A stretch of 64,000 nt of DNA from assembly GCA_026389845.1 (NCBI GenBank), contig JAPLHB010000109.1:62001-126000 (forward strand), in the 5' to 3' direction. Made by a program: the position numbers and the translations under genes. Shown piece after piece: positions 19,507 through 27,291 of this stretch; position 1 is the first letter of the stretch; every line of letters begins with the position of its first letter. The DNA comes from Chloroflexota bacterium (GTDB taxonomy: Bacteria; Chloroflexota; Anaerolineae; CG2-30-64-16). Below the pieces are notes generated by a model. That model saw nothing but the letters and a program-made list of their open reading frames with translations. It did not search any database and was not told the DNA's origin.

Positions 19507-19633
19507 AAACTGGAAACTGGAAGCTGGATGCTGGAAGCTGGATGCTGGATGCTGGATGCTGGATGCTGGATGCTGGATGCTGGATGCTGGATGCTGGATG
19601 CTGGATGCTGGAAACTGGATGCTGGAAACTGGC
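19507..19633. repeat. Minisatellite with 7-base unit CTGGATG
   Basis: About 15 tandem units of CTGGATG, with some CTGGAAA/CTGGAAG variants at the edges, fill the spacer between the divergent glycosyltransferase and GH4 genes. No gene is seen in it. Confidence 0.9.
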
Positions 19634-19760
19634 GGCCTGAACGCGACCGGGGGATTTATGATAACGAGCGCATCTGGAGTATCATGGAGGCCGTAGGTTC
19701 CGTGTAATTCGTGCAATTCGTGGCCGAGCCACGGGACATATCCACGAAGAGAGGGACAAT

Positions 19761-21146
19761 ATGCCTAAAATCACCTTCATCGGCGCGGGGAGCACCGTGT
19801 TCGCCAAGAATCTGCTAGGGGACATCTTCGGCTTCCCCGAACTGGCGAACTCCAGAATCGTCCTGCACGACATTGACGAGGCGCGGCTGCACACGTCGGA
19901 GTTGGTGGCGCAGCGGGTGGCCCAAGCGCTCGGCGCGCACCCGGCCATCGAGGTCACGACCGACCGCCGGGCCGCACTGGACGGCGCGGATTATGCCATC
20001 TGCATGATCCAGGTGGCCGGCTACAAACCGGGCACGATGATTGACTTCGAGATTCCCAAGCAGTACGGTCTGCGCCAGACCATCGCGGACACGCTCGGCA
20101 TCGGCGGCATCCTGCGCGGCCTGCGCACCATCCCGGTGCTGCTGGAGATGTGCCGCGACATGGAGGCGCTGTGCCCGGACGTTACCTTCTTGAATTACGT
20201 CAACCCGATGGCGATGAACTGCTGGGCGATCAGCCGGGCCAGCAAGATCAAGACGATCGGTCTCTGTCACAGCGTCCAGGGCACGGCCAGGGAGCTGGCG
20301 CACGACATCGGCGTGCCGATCGGGGAGATCAACTACCTCAGCGCCGGCATCAACCACATGGCGTTCTATCTGAAGTTCGAGCGGAACGGCGAAGACCTCA
20401 CCCCGCGCATCCGCCAGGTCATCGAAGAAGGCCGCGTCCCCGATTGGAATCGCGTGCGCTACGAGATGTTCCGCCGGCTGGGCTACTTCGTCACCGAATC
20501 ATCCGAGCATTTCGCGGAGTACGTGCCCTGGTTCATCAAGCGCGACCGGCCCGATCTGATCGAGCAGTTCAACATTCCGCTGGACGAGTACATCCGTCGC
20601 TGCGAGGTGCAGATCAAGGGGTGGGAGCTGGGTCAGCAGGTGATCGAGAACCCTGGCGCGTTCAACGAGGAGATGCTGCGCGCCGCGTTGGCGCAGGCGA
20701 ACGTCGCGCCGGCCGTGGCGGAACAGCTTCTCCGCGTCTACCGCGAGCTGGATGACGTCAAGCCGAGCGGCGAGTATGGCTCGCTCATCATCCACAGCCT
20801 GGAGACCGGCGTCCCGCGCGTGATCTACGGCAACGTGCCCAACCGCGGGCTGATTGACAACCTGCCCCAGGGCTGCTGCGTGGAGGTGCCCGTCCTGGTG
20901 GACAAAAACGGCCTCCAGCCCACGAAGATCGGCAGTCTGCCGGCCCAACTGGCCGCGCTGATGCAGACCAACGTCAACGTGCAGGCGCTCACGGTGGAAG
21001 CCGCGCTCACCGGCAAGCGGGAACACATCTACCACGCGGCCATGCTCGACCCGCACACCGCGGCCGAATTAGACCTGGAGCAGATTTGGCGCCTGGTGGA
21101 TGATTTGATCGCGGCGCATGGAGAGTGGCTGCCAGCGTATCATTGA
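19761..21146 (+). CDS. Glycoside hydrolase family 4 (alpha-galactosidase/alpha-glucosidase-like)
   Basis: GH4 enzymes hydrolyse glycosides through an NAD- and Mn-dependent oxidation-elimination mechanism. The NAD motif is [14 protein letters not shown] near residue 7. The metal ligands are Cys169 in GLCHSVQGT and His199 in [26 protein letters not shown] is also typical. The pattern GLCHSVQ fits the alpha-galactosidase/alpha-glucuronidase (MelA/AglA) side rather than the phospho-glucosidase side, because no phosphate-binding cluster is evident. The 461-residue length is normal. It stands alone between two minisatellites, so no transporter hints at its substrate. Confidence 0.9.
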   Translation: MPKITFIGAGSTVFAKNLLGDIFGFPELANSRIVLHDIDEARLHTSELVAQRVAQALGAHPAIEVTTDRRAALDGADYAICMIQVAGYKPGTMIDFEIPKQYGLRQTIADTLGIGGILRGLRTIPVLLEMCRDMEALCPDVTFLNYVNPMAMNCWAISRASKIKTIGLCHSVQGTARELAHDIGVPIGEINYLSAGINHMAFYLKFERNGEDLTPRIRQVIEEGRVPDWNRVRYEMFRRLGYFVTESSEHFAEYVPWFIKRDRPDLIEQFNIPLDEYIRRCEVQIKGWELGQQVIENPGAFNEEMLRAALAQANVAPAVAEQLLRVYRELDDVKPSGEYGSLIIHSLETGVPRVIYGNVPNRGLIDNLPQGCCVEVPVLVDKNGLQPTKIGSLPAQLAALMQTNVNVQALTVEAALTGKREHIYHAAMLDPHTAAELDLEQIWRLVDDLIAAHGEWLPAYH

Positions 21147-21272
21147 GGGAACTGGGGGAACTGGGGGAACTGAGGGAACTGAGGGAACTGAGGGAACTGA
21201 GGGAACTGAGGGAACTGAGGGAACTGGGGGAACTGGGGAAACTGGGGGAATTGGGGGAACTGGGGGAACTGA
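21147..21272. repeat. Minisatellite with 9-base unit GGAACTGAG/GGAACTGGG
   Basis: About 13 tandem units begin immediately after the GH4 stop codon. The edges carry GGG variants and the centre is a homogeneous run of GAG units, consistent with slippage. The remaining bases up to the next promoter hold nothing recognisable except a short GCAAGGGCGCTTTT hairpin. Confidence 0.9.
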
Positions 21273-21340
21273 CGAACATCGGGAAAGCGCTCGCAAGGGC
21301 GCTTTTCTGTTGGAAAGTGTCCATTCGTGCGCAAGCGACT

Positions 21341-21369
21341 TTGCATTGTGACGGTTATCCCGGTATAAT
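21341..21369 (+). promoter_or_regulatory. Strong promoter ahead of a small RNA/leader
   Basis: TTGCAT and a perfect TATAAT are separated by 17 bases. It would start a transcript near 21376 that runs through a structured 110-base segment toward the restriction gene. Confidence 0.7.
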
Positions 21370-21375
21370 CGGGAC

Positions 21376-21484
21376 AATTAAGCAGTGAAGCCGGCCAACC
21401 GTCAGATGGTCGGCTCCACGCCCGCATCCTGTCGAAGATCCCAGGACCGGGGCATCGCAGCCCTCATCTCGTACGTCCTTTTTT
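21376..21484 (+). ncRNA. Putative small RNA or 5' leader
   Basis: A segment of about 110 bases starts just after a strong promoter and ends in TTTTTT. Its 5' end (GGGAC) can pair with GTCC directly before the T-run, and a hairpin GGCCAACC...GGTCGGC lies inside. This is the layout of a free-standing small RNA. Part of it (CAGGACCGG...GCAGCC) recalls the SRP RNA apical helix, but the GGAA tetraloop is missing, so no family is assigned. No start codon with a ribosome-binding site was seen in it. Confidence 0.4.
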
Positions 21485-21496
21485 CAGCGCAAATGA

Positions 21497-21533
21497 GGCC
21501 GCGACCCCCTCCCCCTGGGGCCGCGGCCTTTTT
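21497..21533 (+). terminator. Strong intrinsic terminator directly before the restriction gene
   Basis: GGCCGCGACCCC pairs at 11 of 12 positions with GGGGCCGCGGCC and is followed by TTTTT. It lies only about 25 bases before the chosen ATG of the restriction gene, so it would end read-through from upstream or act as an attenuator. Confidence 0.75.
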
Positions 21534-21556
21534 GCATGCCGAAGGACCGGATCACC

Positions 21557-24500
21557 ATGAGCCAAGTCGTCATCGAAAACCCGGTCATTAACTCGCCATT
21601 TGACGAGCCAACCCGCCATTTCCGCTTCGGCGACGAGGGCATCACCAACGACATCGTTGACGGCCGCCGTTCCAGCTCCTACTTCGTGCCCATCGCGCAG
21701 CCCAGGAAAAAGGGCGGGCAACTCACCTTCGAGACCGAGTGGATCAAAGAGCGCGTTAAAGAAAACCAGCTCATCAATGACATTCGCGGCCGCGTCGCAC
21801 AGTGGCGCCACGGCGGTTCTCTGGGCGTCACCCCCACCACCGCCCGCCTCCTGGCCTATTGGACCAACCCCGACCGCGACAAGAAGCTCTTCTTCTGCCA
21901 GATCGAAGCCCTGGAAACCATCATCTATCTCACCGAGGTCGCACGAAAGAGCGGCGACGCCTGGATCGAGAATGCCCTGCGCGAAGCCAATGACACCTCC
22001 AACCCCGGCCTGCCGCGCCTGGCGCTGAAGATGGCGACCGGCTCCGGCAAAACCGTCGTCATGGCGATGCTCATCGCGTGGCACACGCTGAACAAGGCTG
22101 CCTATCCGCAGGATGCCCGTTTTACCAACACCTTTCTCCTCGTTGCCCCCGGCATCACCATCCGCGACCGGCTGCGCGTGCTCCTGCCCAATGACCCGCA
22201 AAACTACTACCGTCAGCGCGACGTCCTCCCCGCCCAGGAAATGGAGCAACTGGGCCAGGCCAAGCTCGTCATCACCAACTTTCACGCCTTCCAACTCCAC
22301 GAAAAATCGGAAGGCGCCCGGCTCACCAAAGAACTCGCCGGCCAAACAGCCACCGGCGTCAACCAGGAAACCCCCGACCAGATGGTGCGCCGCGTCTGCC
22401 GCGAACTGGGCGCGAAAAAGAACCTCATCGTCATCAACGACGAAGCGCACCACTGCTACCGCCGCAAGCCCGACGGCGACGACGTCAAACTGACCGGCGA
22501 AGAACGCCTGGAGGCCAAGCGCCGTGACGAAGAAGCCCGCGTCTGGATTTCCGGCCTCGAAGCGGTCAAGGCCAAGCTCGGCGTCAAAGTCATCTATGAC
22601 CTCTCGGCCACTCCCTTCTTTTTGCGCGGATCCGGCTATGCCGAGGGCACCCTCTTTCCCTGGGTCGTCTCCGACTTTTCGCTGATTGACGCCATCGAGG
22701 CCGGCATCGTCAAAGTGCCGCGCGTGCCCGTGGCCGACGACTCCATGATCGGCGCGCAGCCCACCTACCGCGACCTGTGGCTGCGCATCCGCGAGCACCT
22801 GCCCCGGAAGGGCCGCAAAACCGAGGCGCTGGGCGGCGAACCCAAGCTGCCCCTGGAGCTGCAGGGCGCCCTGCACAGCCTCTACAGCAACTACGAAAAG
22901 TCCTACCGCCTGTGGGAACACAACGCCGACGCCCGCGCCCGCGGCCTGACCCCGCCCGTCTTCATCGTCGTCTGCAACAACACCAACGTCTCAAAGCTGG
23001 TCTACGACTACATCGCCGGTTGGGAAAAGCCCATCGGCGAGCAGATCATCGTCCAGGCCGGGCAACTGCCTATCTTCCGCAACGACGATGGGGTCGGCGG
23101 CTGGCTGCAGCGCCCCAACACCATCCTGGTGGACAGCCAGCAGCTTGAGTCCGGCGAAGCCATGAGCGACGACTTCAAGGCCATTGCCGCCCGCGAGATT
23201 GACGAATTCAAAGCCGAGTACCGCATCCGCTTCCCCGGCCGCGATGCCGAGAGCCTGACCGATGAAGACCTGCTGCGCGAGGTAATGAACACCGTCGGCA
23301 AAGCGGGCAAGCTGGGCGAGCACGTCAAGTGCGTCGTCAGCGTCTCCATGCTCACCGAGGGCTGGGACGCCCAAACCGTCACCCATATCCTCGGCGTGCG
23401 CGCCTTCGGCACCCAACTGCTGTGCGAGCAGGTCGTGGGCCGCGCCCTGCGCCGCACGAGCTATGCCGTCAACGTCGAAGGCCACTTCGACCCCGAATAC
23501 GCCGAAGTCTACGGCGTGCCCTTCTCCTTCATCCCGACCTCCGGCAGCAGTCCGGACCCCAAGCCCGGCCCCATGCCCACCCGTGTCCGCGCGCTGGAAA
23601 GCCGCATCGCCTGCGAGATCACCTTCCCGCGGTTGCTCGGCTACCGCTACGACATTGTTGGCGACCGCCTGACGGCCAATTTCAGCGAGGCATCCCACCT
23701 GGCCCTCTCCACCGCCGACATTCCCACCCGCACCGAAAACGCGCCCATCGTCGGCGAATCGAGCATCCACACCCTGGACGACCTGAAACGCCGCCGGCCG
23801 AACGAGATCGCCTTCCTGCTGGCGAAGCTGACCCTGGAGAAGTACTTCCGCGACGATGACGGCAACGACAAGCCGTGGCTCTTCCCGCAACTGCTTACGA
23901 TCACCAAACGCTGGCTGGCCGAATGCGTCACGCTCAAGGATCACACCTTCCCGCAACTGCTCCTGCTGATCGAGTTTGCCCACGATGCCGCCGATCGCAT
24001 CTACCAGGCTATCGTCGCCTCCACCGACGGCACGGCGGGCGACCGCGAGGGTGCGCCCCTACAGCCCATCCCGCGGCCCTACGACACGGTCGGCTCCACC
24101 CGTTACGTGGACTTCGACACCACCCGCCCGGTCTACGCCACGCGTGACGACAAATGCCACATCTCGCACGTCGTCGCCGACACCGACTCCTGGGAGCAGA
24201 AGCTCGCCCAGGTGTTGGAAGAGATGCCCGATGTCGTTCGCTACGTCAAAAACCATAACCTGGGCTTCACCATTCCCTACGCACTGAACGGCGAAGAACA
24301 CCAGTACACGCCTGACTTCATCGCCTGCATTGACGACGGCCGCGGCCCGGACGACCTGTTGAACCTGATCATCGAAGTGACCGGCGAAAAGAAGAAGGAC
24401 AAGGCGGCCAAAGTCGCCACCGCGCGGACGCTGTGGGTGCCCGCCGTCAACCACCACCGCGCCTTCGGCCGCTGGGATTTTGTCGAGATCGCCGATCCCT

Positions 24501-24577
24501 GGGACGCCGAAACTACAATCCGGGCCTTTGTACCGCAATCCACCGGATTGCGCTCCTCACAATCCGGCGGATTGTGA
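21557..24577 (+). CDS. Restriction endonuclease subunit (helicase plus PD-(D/E)XK nuclease)
   Basis: A 1006-residue DEAD/DEAH-type protein of the type III Res / BPTD_3080 group. Motif I is MATGSGKT (161-166), motif II is DEAH (295-298), motif III is DLSATPFF, and motif VI is QVVGRALRRTSY. The C-terminus has a nuclease-like core: YTPDFIACID (Asp920) and IIEVTGEKK (Glu940). Such subunits translocate on DNA and cleave when the partner methyltransferase finds an unmodified site. The ATG at 21557 was preferred because AAGGA lies upstream. The last residues, PQSTGLRSSQSGGL, are encoded by REP-like palindromes and are probably not ancestral. Its methyltransferase partner is probably the gene at 27292. 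Confidence 0.87.
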   Translation: MSQVVIENPVINSPFDEPTRHFRFGDEGITNDIVDGRRSSSYFVPIAQPRKKGGQLTFETEWIKERVKENQLINDIRGRVAQWRHGGSLGVTPTTARLLAYWTNPDRDKKLFFCQIEALETIIYLTEVARKSGDAWIENALREANDTSNPGLPRLALKMATGSGKTVVMAMLIAWHTLNKAAYPQDARFTNTFLLVAPGITIRDRLRVLLPNDPQNYYRQRDVLPAQEMEQLGQAKLVITNFHAFQLHEKSEGARLTKELAGQTATGVNQETPDQMVRRVCRELGAKKNLIVINDEAHHCYRRKPDGDDVKLTGEERLEAKRRDEEARVWISGLEAVKAKLGVKVIYDLSATPFFLRGSGYAEGTLFPWVVSDFSLIDAIEAGIVKVPRVPVADDSMIGAQPTYRDLWLRIREHLPRKGRKTEALGGEPKLPLELQGALHSLYSNYEKSYRLWEHNADARARGLTPPVFIVVCNNTNVSKLVYDYIAGWEKPIGEQIIVQAGQLPIFRNDDGVGGWLQRPNTILVDSQQLESGEAMSDDFKAIAAREIDEFKAEYRIRFPGRDAESLTDEDLLREVMNTVGKAGKLGEHVKCVVSVSMLTEGWDAQTVTHILGVRAFGTQLLCEQVVGRALRRTSYAVNVEGHFDPEYAEVYGVPFSFIPTSGSSPDPKPGPMPTRVRALESRIACEITFPRLLGYRYDIVGDRLTANFSEASHLALSTADIPTRTENAPIVGESSIHTLDDLKRRRPNEIAFLLAKLTLEKYFRDDDGNDKPWLFPQLLTITKRWLAECVTLKDHTFPQLLLLIEFAHDAADRIYQAIVASTDGTAGDREGAPLQPIPRPYDTVGSTRYVDFDTTRPVYATRDDKCHISHVVADTDSWEQKLAQVLEEMPDVVRYVKNHNLGFTIPYALNGEEHQYTPDFIACIDDGRGPDDLLNLIIEVTGEKKKDKAAKVATARTLWVPAVNHHRAFGRWDFVEIADPWDAETTIRAFVPQSTGLRSSQSGGL

Positions 24578-24641
24578 TACAGGGAGACTTGTGCCGCAAT
24601 CCGCTGGATTGCACTCCTCACAATCCGGCGGATTGTGATAC
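24530..24641. repeat. Two tandem pairs of convergent REP-like palindromes
   Basis: Each pair is a GTACC- or GTGCC-headed CGCAATCC...GGATTGCG palindrome, a short CTCCT spacer, then CACAATCCGGCGGATTGTG followed by GATAC, the mirror of a GTATC head. This is a BIME-like layout. The first pair forms the last codons of the restriction gene. Confidence 0.85.
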
Positions 24642-24669
24642 AGGGAGAAGCTGAATTAGGAGCAAGGTG

Positions 24670-26478
24670 ATGTTGACCCACATCCGCATCCGCAACTTCA
24701 AGAAGCTGGAAGACGTCAGCTTCGAGCTTGGAAAGTCTGTTGTTTTGATCGGTCCCAACAACTCCGGCAAGACAACCGCGTTACAGGCGCTCGCCCTGTG
24801 GGACATCGGCCTGCGGCGCTGGAACGAGAAGCGCGGCAGCAAGGTCTCACCCGAGGAGCGACCAGGGGTCACGATTAACCGCCGTGATTTGATCGCCATC
24901 CCGATCCCGGATGCCAATCTCTTGTGGCGCGATCTGCACGTGCGCAGCATCGCCGGGCGGGGAACCGGCCAGCAGAAAACCCAGAACATCCGCATAGACA
25001 TCGTGGTGGACGGCGTGACCGACGGCCGAAGTTGGTCGTGTGGCCTGGAGTTCGACTACGCCAACGACGAGTCCTTCTATTGCCGACCGCTACGGATCAG
25101 CGACGACGACCCGCCCAAGAGGATGCCGGTACCGCCCGAAGCGGCGCGCACCAAAGTTGCTTTTCTGCCTCCCATGTCGGGCCTGGCAGATCGCGAATTC
25201 ATCAAGCAAGCTGGGGAGGTCGGTGTCCTGGTCGGGCAAGGCCAGACCGCCCAAGTACTGCGCAACCTGTGCTACCAGGTCTACGGCGAGTTGGAGGCGG
25301 TCGCACAGGAGACGCTCCAACTCAAAGAGTCACAGCCTCAGTACGGAGAACGCAAAGCGGAGTTCGCTGGCTCGCCCGAATGGCAAGAACTGACCCGCCA
25401 CATCAGGAGGTTGTTTGGGGTGACGCTGCTGCCGCCGAGGTACATCAAAGAGCGCAGCGAGCTCGTCATGGCCTACGAGGAGCCGGGTGGGACGAAGCTT
25501 GATCTATCTTCTGCCGGCCGCGGCCTGCACCAGACACTCCTGCTGCTGGCCTATCTCCATGCGAATCCGCAGACGGTCTTATTGCTGGATGAGCCGGATG
25601 CCCATCTGGAAGTCCTGCGTCAGCGGCAGATCTACCAACTATTGACCGAGTTGGCGGAGCGACAGGGTTCGCAGGTCATTGCAGCCAGCCATTCCGAGGT
25701 CGTGCTGAACGAGGCCGCCGAGCGCGACATCGTCATCGCGTTCGTCGGCAAGCCGCATCGCATAGACGGCCGCGGCAGCCAGGTGCTGAAGGCGTTGACT
25801 GACCTGGGTTTCGAGCAGTACTACCAGGCGGAGCAGACCGGCTGGGCGCTCTACGTCGAGGGCGCGACCGACCTGGCGATCCTGAAAGCGTTCGCGGCGA
25901 CCCTTGGGCATCCGGCCGCCCAGCTTCTCGACCGGGTCTTCGTCCATTACGTCAGCACCAACCTCCCGCAGCGCGCCCGCGACCACTTCTGGGGCCTGCA
26001 CGAGGCGAAGGAGGATTTGGTCGGCCTGGCGCTGTTCGACCGGCTGGAGAAAAAACTCCAGGAAGGCGGCCCACTGGTAGAACTGGCCTGGCAGCGGCGG
26101 AAGATCGAGAACTACCTGTGCCAGGAGCCGGTGCTGTTGCGCTATGCCCGGCACGAACTCGCCGATGATTTATTCGGAACCGCCGAAGCCGACCGCCGGG
26201 AAGCGGCAATGCAAGCGGCGATCAGTGAGGTTGCGGCGGCCTTGAAGACCCTGCGTAATCTGGACCCCTGGTCACCGGACATCAAGGCGAGCGACGAGTT
26301 TCTCAATCCGCTGTTCCGGACGTACTTCGCCAAGTTGGGCTTACCCAATCTGCTGTTGAAGAGCGACTATCACGTCCTTGCGGGCCTGGTATCGAAGGCG
26401 GAGATTGATGCCGAGATCGTCGAAAAGCTGGATGCCATTGTACGCGTGGCCGCGCAGGCAAGGCCACGAACCGACTGA
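24670..26478 (+). CDS. OLD-family-like ATPase with TOPRIM domain
   Basis: A 602-residue protein with an SMC/RecF-type ATPase: Walker A GPNNSGKT (28-35), signature LSSAGRGLHQ (about 279-288), Walker B VLLLDEPDAHLE (about 303-314) and switch histidine in AASHSE (His341). A C-terminal half follows with YVEGATDLAIL (Glu397) and GLALFD (Asp457), the acidic pattern of a TOPRIM metal site. This is the layout of OLD nucleases, which protect against phage. The ATG at 24670 was chosen because AGGAG is seven bases upstream. Lying between restriction and modification genes, it is probably part of the same defence island. The TOPRIM assignment is less sure than the ATPase. Confidence 0.75.
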   Translation: MLTHIRIRNFKKLEDVSFELGKSVVLIGPNNSGKTTALQALALWDIGLRRWNEKRGSKVSPEERPGVTINRRDLIAIPIPDANLLWRDLHVRSIAGRGTGQQKTQNIRIDIVVDGVTDGRSWSCGLEFDYANDESFYCRPLRISDDDPPKRMPVPPEAARTKVAFLPPMSGLADREFIKQAGEVGVLVGQGQTAQVLRNLCYQVYGELEAVAQETLQLKESQPQYGERKAEFAGSPEWQELTRHIRRLFGVTLLPPRYIKERSELVMAYEEPGGTKLDLSSAGRGLHQTLLLLAYLHANPQTVLLLDEPDAHLEVLRQRQIYQLLTELAERQGSQVIAASHSEVVLNEAAERDIVIAFVGKPHRIDGRGSQVLKALTDLGFEQYYQAEQTGWALYVEGATDLAILKAFAATLGHPAAQLLDRVFVHYVSTNLPQRARDHFWGLHEAKEDLVGLALFDRLEKKLQEGGPLVELAWQRRKIENYLCQEPVLLRYARHELADDLFGTAEADRREAAMQAAISEVAAALKTLRNLDPWSPDIKASDEFLNPLFRTYFAKLGLPNLLLKSDYHVLAGLVSKAEIDAEIVEKLDAIVRVAAQARPRTD

Positions 26479-26480
26479 TA

Positions 26481-26531
26481 GTATCGCAATCCGCTGGATT
26501 GCGCCCCCCACAATCCGGCGGATTGTGATAC
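26481..26531. repeat. BIME-like pair of REP palindromes
   Basis: GTATC head and CGCAATCCGCTGGATTGCG, then CCCCC, then CACAATCCGGCGGATTGTG and GATAC. The two palindromes converge and carry the same pentanucleotide head in opposite orientation. It lies 40 bases upstream of the transposase gene. Confidence 0.9.
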
Positions 26532-26571
26532 AGGGAGAGTTGTGATACCGATGTGATACCGAGGGAGCGCC

Positions 26572-27225
26572 ATGTCCAATCTTACGCCTGAGTTAGTCTA
26601 TCGTCGGAATTTGCCGCACATCCAGCCGCCCGGCGCGACGTTCTTCATCACCTTTCGGCTGGCAGGATCAATTCCGGCGGCTGTACTTGCGGCGCTCCAC
26701 GCGGAAGCCGAGCAGGCGCGGGCTGAATTGGAACGAGCGCCTGATTCCCCCGAACGCACCGAACGCCTGTATCTGGAGGAGCGACGGTTCTTTGGTAAAT
26801 GGGACGCCGCCTTGGATCTGGGCAATGGCCCCGATTGGCTGCGCAATCCGGCGGTTGCGAGACTGGTGGCCGATAGCATGCACTACTTCGACGGGACACG
26901 CTACGATTTACTCGCGTACTGTATCATGTCGAACCACGCCCATGTTGTCTTCACACCGTTGCTGAAGACAGAAGATGGGTATTACCCGCTGGCGCAGATC
27001 ATGCACACCATGAAAGGCTATGCAGCCGGGCGAGCGAATCAACTATTGAATCGCACTGGCGCGTTTTGGTTGCACGAGAGTTATGACCATTACGTGCGCA
27101 GCGCGGCGGAGTTGGATCGCATTATCGCCTACGTTGTGAATAACCCGGTCAAAGCCGGCCTGGTCTCGGATTGGCAGGCCTGGTCGTGGACGTATTACCG
27201 AGAAGCACAAGCCAGCGGCTTGTGA
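26572..27225 (+). CDS. REP-associated tyrosine transposase (Y1/HUH family)
   Basis: A 217-residue single-domain HUH nuclease of the transposase IS200-like superfamily. The HUH motif is SNHAHVVF (His122, His124). The catalytic tyrosine lies in FWLHESYDHYVR (Tyr171 or Tyr174), and VVNNPVKAGLV is the usual C-terminal helix. N-terminal FFITFRLAG and YDLLAYCIM strands also fit. RAYT enzymes act on REP palindromes and are domesticated, single-copy relatives of IS200 transposases. This copy is surrounded by GTATC-headed palindromes, one of which encodes its own last residues and stop (EAQASGL). No terminal ends of a normal insertion sequence were seen. Confidence 0.9.
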   Translation: MSNLTPELVYRRNLPHIQPPGATFFITFRLAGSIPAAVLAALHAEAEQARAELERAPDSPERTERLYLEERRFFGKWDAALDLGNGPDWLRNPAVARLVADSMHYFDGTRYDLLAYCIMSNHAHVVFTPLLKTEDGYYPLAQIMHTMKGYAAGRANQLLNRTGAFWLHESYDHYVRSAAELDRIIAYVVNNPVKAGLVSDWQAWSWTYYREAQASGL

Positions 27226-27266
27226 TACAGCGTGCTGCGCGTCGTATCGCAATCCACCGGATTGCG
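27206..27266. repeat. REP-like palindromes at the 3' end of the transposase gene
   Basis: CACAAGCCAGCGGCTTGTG plus GATAC overlaps the transposase stop codon. A second one, GTATC plus CGCAATCCACCGGATTGCG, follows at 27244-27266. Confidence 0.85.
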
Positions 27267-27291
27267 CCTGCGCTAATGGAAGGTCCAAACC

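Noticed and set aside
19507..21272. CRISPR array
   Set aside because: The two repeat tracts have 7- and 9-base units with no spacers, and no cas genes are near.
21376..21484. SRP (4.5S-like) RNA
   Set aside because: CAGGACCGG and GCAGCC recall the apical helix, but the GGAA tetraloop and its closing pairs are absent. Left as an unassigned small RNA or leader.
26572..27225. Complete IS200-type insertion sequence
   Set aside because: No tnpB or defined left and right ends were seen; the flanking palindromes are repeated in pairs as REP elements, so a RAYT is the better call.
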